A program made the position numbers and the translations under genes. From Bin87 sp965222895 (GTDB lineage Bacteria > Chloroflexota > Dehalococcoidia > Lucifugimonadales > UBA3495): DNA of 64,000 nt. This document shows positions 16,156 to 24,656 of this stretch, in pieces (position 1 is the first letter of the stretch; each line of letters begins with the position of its first letter). Where the stretch lies: positions 558,001 through 622,000 of the forward strand of contig CBDCVB010000002.1 of the NCBI GenBank assembly GCA_965222895.1, written 5' to 3'. The notes below the pieces were generated by a model, which was given only the letters and a program-made list of their open reading frames with translations, was not told the origin of the DNA and did no database searches.

Positions 16156-17595
16156 GTGAAAAAATCGTGCATCCTTGTCGTCGCGCTGGTCGCCATCCTC
16201 ACCACTGGCCTTGCCGCCGGCCTGCCGCGGCACATCTCAGCCCAGAACGCCGTTTCCATTACCGCACATGGCGTTGAGAATCAGTTCCCGGATGGCTTGC
16301 GGTTCCACATCTCTGCTAGCAGCGAGAGCCGGATTGAAGAAATCCGGGTTTACGTGCGAAAGCTGGGGCAGTCCAGCCGCAGTAGCTACCGCAGCGTGGA
16401 ATTTGAGCCGGGGCAATCCATCTCCGGAGAGGTGTTATTCAGAAGCAAGACTGCCAACGAATATATCCCCACCGGCACGCTCCTGTCCTACTATTTTCAG
16501 ATTCACACGGCAGACGGGGTCAGCACGGAGACTGAGCCGCAATCGGTGGTGTATCTGAACACCGGGCTGGACTGGCAAACCGCATCAGCCGGGCTGATCA
16601 ACGTCTATTACTACCACCACAACGACCAGTCGGAAGCTCGCGCCAACGCCGTGCTGAACGTGGCCGCGGACACCTACGAATTCATGGCGCCCATCCTGGG
16701 GGTTGACCTCACCGAACCAATGAGCATCGTAGTCTATTCCGATTACAGCGACATGCTGGACGCCCTGCCACCAACCTCACGAGTCGCCGCCCAACAGCTG
16801 CGAACCCTGGGCAAAGCATTCACCAACGAGCGCACCCTGTTGGTAGATGGGTCATTGAGCAACATCTTGTCCACCGCCGCCCACGAATTCACGCACCTCC
16901 TGGTGGCCGATGCTGCCGGCTCTGCCTACACCGGCGTTGACTCCTGGTTGAACGAGGGTCTGGCAGTATATTCCGAGCGCGATCCGGACAGCGATTTCAA
17001 CCGTTACATCACCCGCGCAATCCAGCGCAACGATGTGCCGCCGCTATCCGGACTGATTACCTTCGCCGGCACTTCCGACGAAACCCTCCGCAACTACGGC
17101 CAGGGCTACTCGGTAGTCTCGTTCATGCTCAATACCCACGGCCCGGACCAGATGGCCGACCTGTTTGCCAAGTTGCGAACCTTGCGCACCACGGGAAAAG
17201 CCCTGGAAGCGGCTTACGCCCTAACCATCCACGAGCTCGACAACCAGTGGCGGCAATCCGTGGGGCTGCCGGTCACGTCGCTGGCTACGCCGGCCCTGCC
17301 GCCCTTGCAAGTGTCCGCCACCAGCCGGCCCAATGATGGTTCTCCAACGGCCACCCCGCCGCCGGTGGCACAGGCAGCGACGGCTATCCCACCGGCGGCA
17401 GCACAGGCAGCGCCAACCCACACTGCGCGGCCGCCAACCCAGAATACAACGGACCTTCCGACACCCGCCGCAGGATGCTCCGCGCCGGCGCCGGTGGAGG
17501 GTTCTCGTACCAGGATCGAGCTGTCAGCGTTGGCGTTGCTCACGCTGCCGGTCGGGTTGGGTTCGCTGCTGGCAATCCGCCGCCGCCGGGCATAA
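16156..17595 (+). CDS. secreted or surface-anchored gluzincin metallopeptidase (peptidase MA-like)
   Basis: The protein starts at GTG with a signal peptide (MKKSCILVVALVAILTTGLAAG) and has an N-terminal beta domain. The zinc-peptidase motif HEFTH lies at residues 243-247, with the third ligand Glu in SWLNEGLAVYSE, which is the gluzincin arrangement. The region from about residue 375 is a Pro/Thr/Ala-rich linker, followed by a C-terminal membrane helix (LSALALLTLPVGLGSLLAI) and a basic RRRRA tail. Together these suggest a cell-surface peptidase with its catalytic domain outside. Substrates are unknown. It lies 17 bases after the antitoxin gene but is not functionally linked to it. Confidence 0.82.
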   Translation: MKKSCILVVALVAILTTGLAAGLPRHISAQNAVSITAHGVENQFPDGLRFHISASSESRIEEIRVYVRKLGQSSRSSYRSVEFEPGQSISGEVLFRSKTANEYIPTGTLLSYYFQIHTADGVSTETEPQSVVYLNTGLDWQTASAGLINVYYYHHNDQSEARANAVLNVAADTYEFMAPILGVDLTEPMSIVVYSDYSDMLDALPPTSRVAAQQLRTLGKAFTNERTLLVDGSLSNILSTAAHEFTHLLVADAAGSAYTGVDSWLNEGLAVYSERDPDSDFNRYITRAIQRNDVPPLSGLITFAGTSDETLRNYGQGYSVVSFMLNTHGPDQMADLFAKLRTLRTTGKALEAAYALTIHELDNQWRQSVGLPVTSLATPALPPLQVSATSRPNDGSPTATPPPVAQAATAIPPAAAQAAPTHTARPPTQNTTDLPTPAAGCSAPAPVEGSRTRIELSALALLTLPVGLGSLLAIRRRRA

Positions 17596-17719
17596 CGGCC
17601 AGCGCCGGTTGACCAGGCGCGTCGGGGGCAGTTTGACACGGTGTCCGCTGCCGCATTACATTTGAGCCGCTCGATGCCGTATTCGGCGCGACTTGGTGAG
17701 CAACACCGGAGGGATTGTC

Positions 17720-18700
17720 ATGCGGGCGGTTTGGTATGAAGAAAACGGAGCTGCGTCGGTTTTGCAGGTTGGGGAGATGCCCGACCCGGTGCCCGGCCCC
17801 GGTGAAGTGCGGGTGCGAGTCGCCACATCCGGCGTGAACCCTTCGGACTGGAAGCGGCGTCAAGGATCCACTGCCCGGATCAACTTTCCCAGAATCATCC
17901 CCAATCAGGATGGAGCCGGGATTATCGACCAGGTGGGCGACGGGGTTCCCGCCAGCCGCATCGGTGAACGGGTGTGGCTGTACCAGTCGCAAATTGGGCG
18001 ACCGTTTGGAACCGCAGCCGAACTAACCGTGCAGCCCGCGATTCGCGCCGTACCGCTGCCGGAAAACGTCGATTTTGCCCTGGCCGCCGGGTTGGGTGTG
18101 CCCGCAATGACGGCCCACCGCTGTGTTTTCGCCGACGGGCCGGTAACCGGCATAACGGCGCTGGTGCCCGGCGGAGCGGGCGCAGTGGGCAATATGGCGT
18201 TGCAGATGGCCCGGATTGGCGGCGCGGCCTGCATCATCAGCACGGTTAGCGGAGATGCCAAGGCGGAAATCGCTCGAGAGGCTGGTGCAAACTACACCGT
18301 CAATTACCGCACCGAAGACACGGCGGCACGAATTCTCGAAATCACCGACGGAGCAGGTGTTGACCTGATTGTGGAGGTCGACTACTCCGGCAATTTCGCC
18401 GTAAGTCGGCAGGTTATCAAGCGGAGCGGCAGCATTGCCATTTACGCCGGCGGAGACGGGCCGGCGCCCCGGTTCGACTTCCCCGTCAGCAACGTCAACG
18501 TCCGCCATGTGCTGGTGTACGATATGCCGGAGGCTGCGAAAACTGCCGCCGTCAACGACACGAACCGATGGCTTGCGGATGGTCAACTGGTGGGTATGGA
18601 CGGGCCGCACTTCCTGCTGGCAGACACCGCCGGGGCGCACGAGGCCGTGCGCGCCGCCACGGTGGGCAAGGTAGTCATCGACGTGAGCGCCGTAGAATAA
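17720..18700 (+). CDS. zinc-independent quinone oxidoreductase-like MDR family protein
   Basis: From the ATG at 17720 (MRAVWYEENGAASVLQVGEM) the protein has the GroES-like N-terminal domain with VATSGVNPSDWKRRQG and the Rossmann domain motif VPGGAGAVGNMALQMAR. It lacks the catalytic and structural zinc ligands, so it belongs with the NADPH:quinone reductase/zeta-crystallin-like MDR proteins. It probably reduces quinones or enones with NADPH. The nearer start is preferred over GTG at 17693 because GGAGGG lies 7-8 bases upstream of it. Confidence 0.87.
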   Translation: MRAVWYEENGAASVLQVGEMPDPVPGPGEVRVRVATSGVNPSDWKRRQGSTARINFPRIIPNQDGAGIIDQVGDGVPASRIGERVWLYQSQIGRPFGTAAELTVQPAIRAVPLPENVDFALAAGLGVPAMTAHRCVFADGPVTGITALVPGGAGAVGNMALQMARIGGAACIISTVSGDAKAEIAREAGANYTVNYRTEDTAARILEITDGAGVDLIVEVDYSGNFAVSRQVIKRSGSIAIYAGGDGPAPRFDFPVSNVNVRHVLVYDMPEAAKTAAVNDTNRWLADGQLVGMDGPHFLLADTAGAHEAVRAATVGKVVIDVSAVE

Positions 18701-18736
18701 ACACCGATTGGCGGCCCCCGATTCGCCCGGGGAACG

Positions 18737-19204
18737 CTATGGATTCTCGTAGCGGGCCGGGCGTTCTATCATGGCCCGTTTCAGAACTACTTGCAGACGT
18801 TCGCCGAATACGCGGCTGGTGGTGGAGATAATTCGGTGCTCCTGCTGGTTTTCCCGGTGGGGCAGCAGCGTGACGATGACGTGATAGACCTTGAATTTGT
18901 TGGAGCGGATGCGGTTGCCCCACCAGACTATCGCCACGCCAGCCAGCACAACCATGATGCCGGCCGTTAGCCAGGGCCCCTGAAAGCCGCCCACCAGCGC
19001 CAGAGTAGCGCCGATTACTGCGGAGCCGCCAACGGTGCGAAACCACCGGATCGGCGGGCGCTCCGATTCCTCCTCCACAACCTGCAGCTCCACCGACTGA
19101 ATATCCTCGATGCGGTATTCCCGGCCCTCGGGTTCCACAAAGCGTTCATAGGTAACCAGCACGCCATCCTGCCTGAGCAAAACTCGATCTTTCGATGCCG
19201 CCAT
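18737..19204 (-). CDS. small membrane protein of unknown function (DUF6232-like)
   Basis: The product has an N-terminal beta region (VLLRQDGVLVTYERFV, YRIEDIQSVELQVVEEE), two adjacent hydrophobic helices near residues 60-95 (VGGSAVIGATLALVGG and AGIMVVLAGVAIVWWG) and a C-terminal PH-like strand set (YHVIVTLLPHRENQQEHRII). That layout matches DUF6232-type proteins. I chose the ATG at 19204 (MAASKDRVLL); the longer frame from 19243 would overlap the upstream SDR stop. No function can be given. Confidence 0.65.
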   Translation of the reverse strand: MAASKDRVLLRQDGVLVTYERFVEPEGREYRIEDIQSVELQVVEEESERPPIRWFRTVGGSAVIGATLALVGGFQGPWLTAGIMVVLAGVAIVWWGNRIRSNKFKVYHVIVTLLPHRENQQEHRIISTTSRVFGERLQVVLKRAMIERPARYENP

Positions 19205-19242
19205 GATGCGTCTTACTTCGCTCCGGACACTACGGCAGGACA

Positions 19243-20013
19243 CTACTGCGCCGTGGTGCCGCCGTCGATTACCAACTCGGCCCCCGTCATGAACGAAGAT
19301 TCATCGGAGGCCAGGAAAACTATACCGTAGGCGATGTCATTGGCGTTGCCTACCCGACCGATGGGTATGCGTTCCTGAATCCATGCGAAATGCCGTTCGT
19401 TATCATAGCTCCGAGTGGTTAGCGGAGTGTGGCAATAACCCGGATGGATCGAATTGATCCTGATGTTGTCGGCGGCGTACTGCAGCGCCGCCGACTTGGT
19501 GAACAGTCGGATGGCGCCCTTGGCCGCGTGGTAGGCGGTGGATGTAGGACTGCCAACAATGCCGTATATCGACGAGATGTTGACTATTGAGCCGCTGCCC
19601 TCCTTGAGCATTTCGGGGATGGCGTGCTTGGTGCCCAGGAACGTGCCTTTCGCGTGTACGTCCATCTGCCCATCCCAAGCCGCTTCGGTAGTCTCTTCGA
19701 CGGTGTATCTGGCGCCGGTTCCGGCGTTGTTGACCAGCACGTTGAGCTTGCCGTAAGCCGACACGGTGGCAGCCACGGCGTCAATCCAGTCCTGTTCGTT
19801 CGTAACATCCAGCTTGACGAAGATTGCGTCGCCGCCGGCCGCCCGAAGTTGCGCTGCGGTGCGTTCGCCGCCCTCGGTGTTAATGTCTCCCAGAAATACC
19901 TTGCCGCCCTCGTTGCAAAACATGCGAGCCGCCGCGCCGCCGAATCCCATCAACTCGCCGTCCACGCCACTGGCCGCCCCGCTAATCAGTGCCACCTTGC
20001 CTTCCAACCGCAT
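19243..20013 (-). CDS. short-chain dehydrogenase/reductase
   Basis: This 256-residue classical SDR has NVLVNNAGTG, the catalytic Ser (IVNISSIYG) and YHAAK, and ends in the usual ELVIDGGTTAQ. The nucleotide-binding segment is unusual: GAASGVDGELMGFGGAAARM carries an insertion of about four residues relative to TGxxxGIG, so cofactor binding or N-terminal folding may differ. A TATAAT box occurs on the minus strand at 20058-20063, 45 bases upstream of the ATG. The substrate is unknown. Confidence 0.85.
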   Translation of the reverse strand: MRLEGKVALISGAASGVDGELMGFGGAAARMFCNEGGKVFLGDINTEGGERTAAQLRAAGGDAIFVKLDVTNEQDWIDAVAATVSAYGKLNVLVNNAGTGARYTVEETTEAAWDGQMDVHAKGTFLGTKHAIPEMLKEGSGSIVNISSIYGIVGSPTSTAYHAAKGAIRLFTKSAALQYAADNIRINSIHPGYCHTPLTTRSYDNERHFAWIQERIPIGRVGNANDIAYGIVFLASDESSFMTGAELVIDGGTTAQ

Positions 20014-20387
20014 CGCGCAACCTCCTGCTTACCCCGTGCCTGCTGGCTATCAACCGCATTATAGCAACTACCCGCCCGGCGACTACCCGTTGATTGCGCT
20101 ATGGCTATGCCATTCCCAAAGTTGCCCGCCAAAGCGAACCCGTCCGCCAGCGGTGGACGGCAGACGGAACGATTGGCAAGTCAGCGAACCTCGATCAGGC
20201 CATCAATGAACTGATTGGCGCATTGGTAATGCCAATTGGTTCGCACCGTAGTCTCGAACCTTTGCAATTGGCAGCCCGGCGCACGGAGATTGCTGGAATT
20301 GTAGAACACAATCTTCCGGCAATCGAAGGGCCGCGTCAGTTCACAAAACGTTGGCTGCCTGGCAGCAACGTCTCATACTGGCCGGAG
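20014..20387. other. intergenic stretch, one -10 box, no gene seen
   Basis: This 374-base gap lies between an SDR and a Uma2 gene, both on the minus strand. It holds TATAAT (minus strand, 20058-20063) for the SDR, and a region around 20210-20240 with overlapping ATTGGC/GCCAATTGG words. No ORF with family resemblance was found. The long plus-strand frame that runs through here and across the Uma2 gene is antisense noise. Confidence 0.5.
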
Positions 20388-21122
20388 TTAACTTTCCGAT
20401 TGCTGTCGCCGCAGCGCCGCCTCAAGTTGTCCTATCCTGGCCTGGAGCTCGGCCCGCTCCGCTTCATGCGCCGCCCGCTCCTGTCGCCAGTTCTCCAGAT
20501 AGGTTCCCGTCGCCGGGTCGTAGAACCGGGGCCAGCCGTCATCCCAGCACAAGCTGAGCTCCAGCGTGGGACTGTATCCTTTCAGTATGCCGTCGGGTTC
20601 GGTGGTCAATTCAATCGGCCGATATACGCCGTTCTGCAGGAGCCCCCCGGCCAACGGCTGCCCGTGATACTCGCCGCCGCTGGGGTCAAACCGCCAGTAT
20701 TCGGAGATGCCGACGGCAGCGTAGATGCCAGGCTTGGCGATGATGTCCTGCCGGATCGTGCTTTCAGAGGCTACTTCCAGCGCCAGGTCCGGCGGCTTGC
20801 CCGCTTCCCAGGGCAGATAGAGCTTACGCCGGCGAATGGCCGCCTGATCAACTCCAAAAGACAGGTATATGTCGGGTTGCACTCGCACATTGAGATTGGC
20901 CGGGTTATAGCAGAGAATAGTATTGCTGCTAAGGAAGTTATCCGGGCGCAACCCGAAATCGGTGAACCGACTGCCGAGGATGCCGAGGATTTCCTGTATG
21001 ACGGGTTCTTGTTCCATACCTTCGGGCAACGGTTCCGGTTCGTCGGGGTCGTATTCAAGACTGGCGTAGTCGATTTCCCCTTGCCGGATGTAGGGCAGCA
21101 TTGTGGTTTCGATTGAAGTCAT
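20388..21122 (-). CDS. Uma2 family endonuclease-like protein, second paralogue
   Basis: The 244-residue protein is a clear paralogue of the one at 3663-4454, sharing MLPYxRQGEIDYASLE, LEVASEST, PGIYAAVGISEYWRFDP and FYDPATGTYLENWRQER, and the same coiled-coil tail, here shorter (EAERAELQARIGQLEAAL). The PD-(D/E)XK-like core residues are kept. GAGGG lies upstream of the ATG at 21122. The two copies are on opposite strands about 16 kb apart with no other shared neighbours, so they spread as single genes rather than as part of a cassette. Confidence 0.85.
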   Translation of the reverse strand: MTSIETTMLPYIRQGEIDYASLEYDPDEPEPLPEGMEQEPVIQEILGILGSRFTDFGLRPDNFLSSNTILCYNPANLNVRVQPDIYLSFGVDQAAIRRRKLYLPWEAGKPPDLALEVASESTIRQDIIAKPGIYAAVGISEYWRFDPSGGEYHGQPLAGGLLQNGVYRPIELTTEPDGILKGYSPTLELSLCWDDGWPRFYDPATGTYLENWRQERAAHEAERAELQARIGQLEAALRRQQSES

Positions 21123-21226
21123 TATCTACCCTCGAAACGGTGCGACACATTCTTACTTAGGTCATGTTTTCACTCCATTCTATCACTCCCCACCTATCAC
21201 TCTCCACGCGAATGCCGATTAGTGGT

Positions 21227-21275
21227 TATAATGCCCTGTTGGAACTTGGCAATTTGGACACTGTACGCTGTACAG
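21227..21275 (+). promoter_or_regulatory. TATAAT box and CTGTAC palindrome upstream of the MBL hydrolase gene
   Basis: TATAAT at 21227-21232 is a perfect -10 hexamer, 57 bases before the ATG at 21289. Downstream, CTGTAC-GCT-GTACAG (21261-21275) is a perfect inverted repeat lying between the predicted transcription start and the AGGAGG ribosome-binding site, which overlaps its end. It could be a repressor operator or an RNA hairpin over the ribosome-binding site. No good -35 is visible. Confidence 0.4.
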
Positions 21276-21288
21276 GAGGCGTTTCGCG

Positions 21289-22422
21289 ATGGCCGATTAT
21301 TTCACGGAGATTGACGTCCTGCGCAACGGAGACTCGGCCGGCAACGGCATGGTGCTGGGCCTGACCGACCCGCAGGGGCGTCGCATCCACACTGTGGCGG
21401 TGCCGCAGGAAGGCCATTCGCACACCGGCCCCACCTGGGCCTACATCTTTGAGAACGAGGGGCTATCCCTGATCGACCCGGGCGCCGCTTTCTCATTCGA
21501 CCTGTTGCAGTCCGGCATGGGACTGTTCGGTTTGGAACCGGCCGATGTCGAGCGGGTCATCATCACACACGGCCACGCCGATCATGATGACGGAGTAGCG
21601 CGGTTGATGGAAACGTCGGGCGCGGAACTCTGGGCCCACGACATCTATCAGCCCCTGCTGCCGTTCGATCCGCGCGACTTGCAGATGTCGGCCAGCTCCG
21701 CCATCAAAGCGGCGATGTGGGAAACGGCGCGGGCCAACGGCTTCAGTACCTCCGATAGTGACGAACGCAACCGGTATATGGCATCCCGGAAAACTCATCA
21801 CGTGGGGCATCATATCGCCGCCGGCGAGCAGCAGGGAGCATTGCGCTATATGCACGCCCCCGGTCATTCGCCGGACGAGATTTGCGCCGTGATTGGCAAC
21901 GGGGTCGGGGGCGGCATCGTATTCACCGGAGACCACGTTTTGCCTGAAATCAGCCCACACCCCACGATGAAAACCGAGTACCCGAACGAGGTGAAGAACA
22001 ACCTGCCGTCCCACTATCAGGATCCGGGGGATTCGTATGGTTTGCTCACCTACCTGCGGTCGTTGCAGCGCGTTGCCGATTTGGGTCCGGAAGTGGCCGT
22101 GTTGCCGGCGCACCGCCTGTACAACAACCACAAGTTCAACTTCCAGACCACGCAACGGGCCGCCGACATTATCCGGTTCCACGCGCGGCGCCTGGGCCGC
22201 ATATTGGTAACCGCCGGCCCGGAACCGCAACCCCTGGAAGATGTAACCCGTCTAACCTTTGAACGGCGCAAGCTGGAGGGCGGCAACTTTTTCGCCGCGC
22301 TGACCGAAGTGGTGGCCCACGTCGAATTGCTGCAAGACACCGGAGACCTGGAAGTGCTGGATGACAACCGCCTGCGACGCACCGGTGGCGAAAACTACCA
22401 GGAACTGCTGCGCGCGTTGTAG
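21289..22422 (+). CDS. MBL-fold metallo-hydrolase
   Basis: This 377-residue protein carries the metallo-beta-lactamase metal motif THGHADHDDG (H94, H96, D98, H99), a third His in YMHAPGHSPDEIC and an Asp in FTGDHVLPEI, making a dinuclear site. The C-terminal region (about 260-377) is a helical extension seen in larger hydrolases of this fold, such as the thioesterase- and lactonase-like groups. It probably hydrolyses a thioester, lactone or ester in the cytoplasm. AGGAGG precedes the ATG. Confidence 0.88.
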   Translation: MADYFTEIDVLRNGDSAGNGMVLGLTDPQGRRIHTVAVPQEGHSHTGPTWAYIFENEGLSLIDPGAAFSFDLLQSGMGLFGLEPADVERVIITHGHADHDDGVARLMETSGAELWAHDIYQPLLPFDPRDLQMSASSAIKAAMWETARANGFSTSDSDERNRYMASRKTHHVGHHIAAGEQQGALRYMHAPGHSPDEICAVIGNGVGGGIVFTGDHVLPEISPHPTMKTEYPNEVKNNLPSHYQDPGDSYGLLTYLRSLQRVADLGPEVAVLPAHRLYNNHKFNFQTTQRAADIIRFHARRLGRILVTAGPEPQPLEDVTRLTFERRKLEGGNFFAALTEVVAHVELLQDTGDLEVLDDNRLRRTGGENYQELLRAL

Positions 22423-22464
22423 CAACGGCGTGTATCAAGTGGTAGCAACGGGGTGTATCAGCTG
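22419..22464. repeat. 23-bp tandem repeat overlapping the MBL gene stop
   Basis: The unit GTAGCAACGGSGTGTATCARSTG occurs twice in tandem with three mismatches (22419-22441 and 22442-22464). The first copy includes the end of the stop codon TAG. Confidence 0.75.
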
Positions 22465-22474
22465 GTAAGTCGTT

Positions 22475-23206
22475 ATGTTTGGCCGCTCCCGCAAATCGAT
22501 TGAATTCCTTATGGATTGGCAAATCGCCGATTCACTGATGCGGATTATCACAGAGGCCCGGCGCCAACTGACGCTGGTATCGCCCTATAACAAGCACTGG
22601 GGCCATCTCAAACGGGAGCTGGAAGCCGCGCAGAACCGGGGTGTAAACGTCATCATGTACTACCGGTCGGACGAAGCCAATCCGGTCGCCGACTATGATG
22701 GGATTGACGGCATTCCGGTGCGGATGCTCCACTCCAAGATTTACTCCAACGAGAAAACCACGCTGCTCACCACGATGAATCTGCTGGAGACCTCCGCCGC
22801 CTATTCTCGAGAGGTTGGCCTGCTCATTCGCGATGCCGATTTGCGCCGCGAGATTGACGCATACATCAAAACATTGACCGATGGGAGCAGCGCATCCAAT
22901 GGCGTCGCCAGACCCGGGGCCGGGTCGGAGAGACGCAATACAGCCACCCGGCAGCCTACCCAGCCCCGGACATCCCCGGAATCTACCCGGATTGTCAACT
23001 ACATCAATAGCAACGGATTTTGCATCGAGTGTGGCGATCCGAAAGCGCTTGATGCCGAGCGGCCATTGTGCCCGCCCTGTTTCGGCAAATTCGGCCGGGC
23101 CGGAACTCACAAGTACTGCCATAAGTGCGGGAACCTTGAAACAACCCACGTTGCACAACCGTTCTGCGCCACTTGCTCTAACGCACAACCGTCCGCCGAC
23201 GCCTGA
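22475..23206 (+). CDS. phospholipase D-like domain protein with C-terminal zinc ribbons
   Basis: The N-terminal 130 residues look like a single PLD/HKD-type domain: RRQLTLVSPYNKHW, GVNVIMYYRSDEAN and the motif MLHSKIYSNEKTTLLTTMNL, with the H-x-K of the active site and the closing Asn. Then comes a low-complexity linker and a cysteine-rich C-terminus with CIECG, CPPC, CHKCG and CATC, probably two zinc ribbons. A single HKD motif implies dimerisation, as in Nuc-type nucleases. It could be a DNA- or RNA-binding nuclease; I do not know its target. The strand and spacing suggest it is separate from the SDR that follows. Confidence 0.7.
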   Translation: MFGRSRKSIEFLMDWQIADSLMRIITEARRQLTLVSPYNKHWGHLKRELEAAQNRGVNVIMYYRSDEANPVADYDGIDGIPVRMLHSKIYSNEKTTLLTTMNLLETSAAYSREVGLLIRDADLRREIDAYIKTLTDGSSASNGVARPGAGSERRNTATRQPTQPRTSPESTRIVNYINSNGFCIECGDPKALDAERPLCPPCFGKFGRAGTHKYCHKCGNLETTHVAQPFCATCSNAQPSADA

Positions 23207-23238
23207 GCTCCCGGCAATTCGATAAGGAGGAACCCACC

Positions 23239-24036
23239 ATGTCCCTTGCCCCCATGTCTCTGGATGGAAAAGTTGCCCTGGTTACCGGCGCTGGCCGTGG
23301 TATGGGTCGCGCTACTGCTCTGGCGCTGGCCGCTGACGGCGCGGATGTGGCCGTGACCGACATCATGGCCGACAATGTAGAAGAAACCGCAACGGACGTT
23401 CGGGCTGCCGGCCGCAACAGCGTGGCCATCGCCGCCGACATTGGCGATGGCGACAGCATCGACCGCGTTATCGCCGACACCGTAAGCGCGTTGGGCCGCG
23501 TGGACATTCTCGTGAACAATGCCGGCGTAACCCGCTTCCTCGACATCATGGACATTACCGAAGCGGATTGGGACCGCATCCACCGCGTCAACGCCCGCGG
23601 CGCATTCTTCGTGATGCAGAAAACTGCCCGCCAGATGATTGAACAGGGCAGCGGCGGCCGTATCGTCAACATAGCATCCATTGCCGGCAAGGGCTATTCG
23701 GGCACGTCTAACGCCGCCTACGCCGCCAGCAAGGGCGCCGTCATCTCCATGACCCTCATCGCTGCCCACCAGTTGGCCCGCCACGACATCAACGTCAACG
23801 CCATCTGTCCCGGCTCCACCATCACCGCGATGGCCACCGCGACGATGGAGCAGCGCGCCGCCGAACGGGGCATATCGGTGGCCGAGCTGCAAGCCCAGCG
23901 GGCCACCAACATACCCATCGGCCGCGCCAACGATCCCGAAGACATTGCGGCCATGGCCGCCTTCCTGGCCAGCCCCGGCGCCCGCAACATCACCGGACAA
24001 ACCATTAACGTGGATGGTGGGCTGGTGATGCACTAG
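23239..24036 (+). CDS. short-chain dehydrogenase/reductase (FabG-like)
   Basis: The 265-residue classical SDR has TGAGRGMG (cofactor), ILVNNAG, catalytic Ser in IVNIASIAG, Tyr-Lys in YAASKGA and the C-terminal QTINVDGG. The Asp in VAVTDIMAD after the second strand suggests NAD(H) preference. AAGGAGG lies nine bases upstream of the ATG, one of the strongest ribosome-binding sites in the window. The HigB toxin gene follows after only 10 bases, so the toxin-antitoxin pair may be expressed from this gene's promoter. Confidence 0.88.
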   Translation: MSLAPMSLDGKVALVTGAGRGMGRATALALAADGADVAVTDIMADNVEETATDVRAAGRNSVAIAADIGDGDSIDRVIADTVSALGRVDILVNNAGVTRFLDIMDITEADWDRIHRVNARGAFFVMQKTARQMIEQGSGGRIVNIASIAGKGYSGTSNAAYAASKGAVISMTLIAAHQLARHDINVNAICPGSTITAMATATMEQRAAERGISVAELQAQRATNIPIGRANDPEDIAAMAAFLASPGARNITGQTINVDGGLVMH

Positions 24037-24046
24037 CATCGGGAAA

Positions 24047-24328
24047 ATGATGATCCAATCATTTGGGGGTAGGGAGACGGAATCGATTTTCAGGACTGAA
24101 ACCAGTCAACACTTCTCGGCGTTCTCACGCGTTGCCCTGCGAAATCTAATCCAGATGAATCAGGCACGACTCCTCAGCGATCTTGCTGTTCCGCCGGGCA
24201 ATAGACTGGAAAGGCTGCACGGAAACCTATCCGGCTTTCATTCAATTCGGATTAACGATCAATGGCATATTGTGTTCCGGTGGACCAACTTGGGGCCGGA
24301 AAGCGTAGCTATTACCGACTACCATTGA
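24047..24328 (+). CDS. higB: HigB-type toxin
   Basis: This 93-residue protein matches the HigB/RelE family: MIQSFGGRETESIF, then LERLHGNLSGFHSIRINDQW and HIVFRWTNLGPESVAITDYH. The family cleaves mRNA at the ribosome A site. The start may be ATG 24047 or the adjacent ATG 24050. It follows an SDR by 10 bases and precedes higA by 10 bases, in the toxin-first order of HigBA. Confidence 0.92.
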   Translation: MMIQSFGGRETESIFRTETSQHFSAFSRVALRNLIQMNQARLLSDLAVPPGNRLERLHGNLSGFHSIRINDQWHIVFRWTNLGPESVAITDYH

Positions 24329-24338
24329 CTATCGACGT

Positions 24339-24656
24339 ATGACGTTATACATTACAGGCATGGAGCATCCAATTACACCCGGCGAAATCCTGCTGGAGGA
24401 ATACCTGTTGCCAATGGGAATTTCGCAGAATGCCATGGCCCGCGCTATTGGTGTTGCACCTCGGGCCATCAATGAGATTGTCCACGGGAAGCGTTCAATC
24501 ACCCCGGCCATGTCCATCCGATTTGGCGCTTTCTTCAGGCAATCTGACCAATTTTGGCATGGGTTGCAGGTTGAATGCGATTTCCGCAAATTGGCCAGCG
24601 AAAGACAAAAAATCACAGCCGGCATCCAACCGGCTACAAGGAGCGCACCTCAATGA
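24339..24656 (+). CDS. higA: HigA-type antitoxin
   Basis: This 105-residue protein has the HigA signature HPITPGEILLEEYLLPMGIS followed by an XRE-type HTH (QNAMARAIGVAPRAINEIVH, GKRSITPAMSIRF). A start at the ATG 24360 (MEHPITPGE) would fit family length equally well. Its stop TGA overlaps the ATG of the GMC oxidoreductase gene by four bases (ATGA), so translation of the metabolic enzyme is probably coupled to the antitoxin. Confidence 0.92.
   Translation: MTLYITGMEHPITPGEILLEEYLLPMGISQNAMARAIGVAPRAINEIVHGKRSITPAMSIRFGAFFRQSDQFWHGLQVECDFRKLASERQKITAGIQPATRSAPQ

Noticed and set aside
20094..21116. 340-codon plus-strand open frame
   Set aside because: It is antisense to the Uma2 gene, whose motifs are unmistakable on the minus strand.
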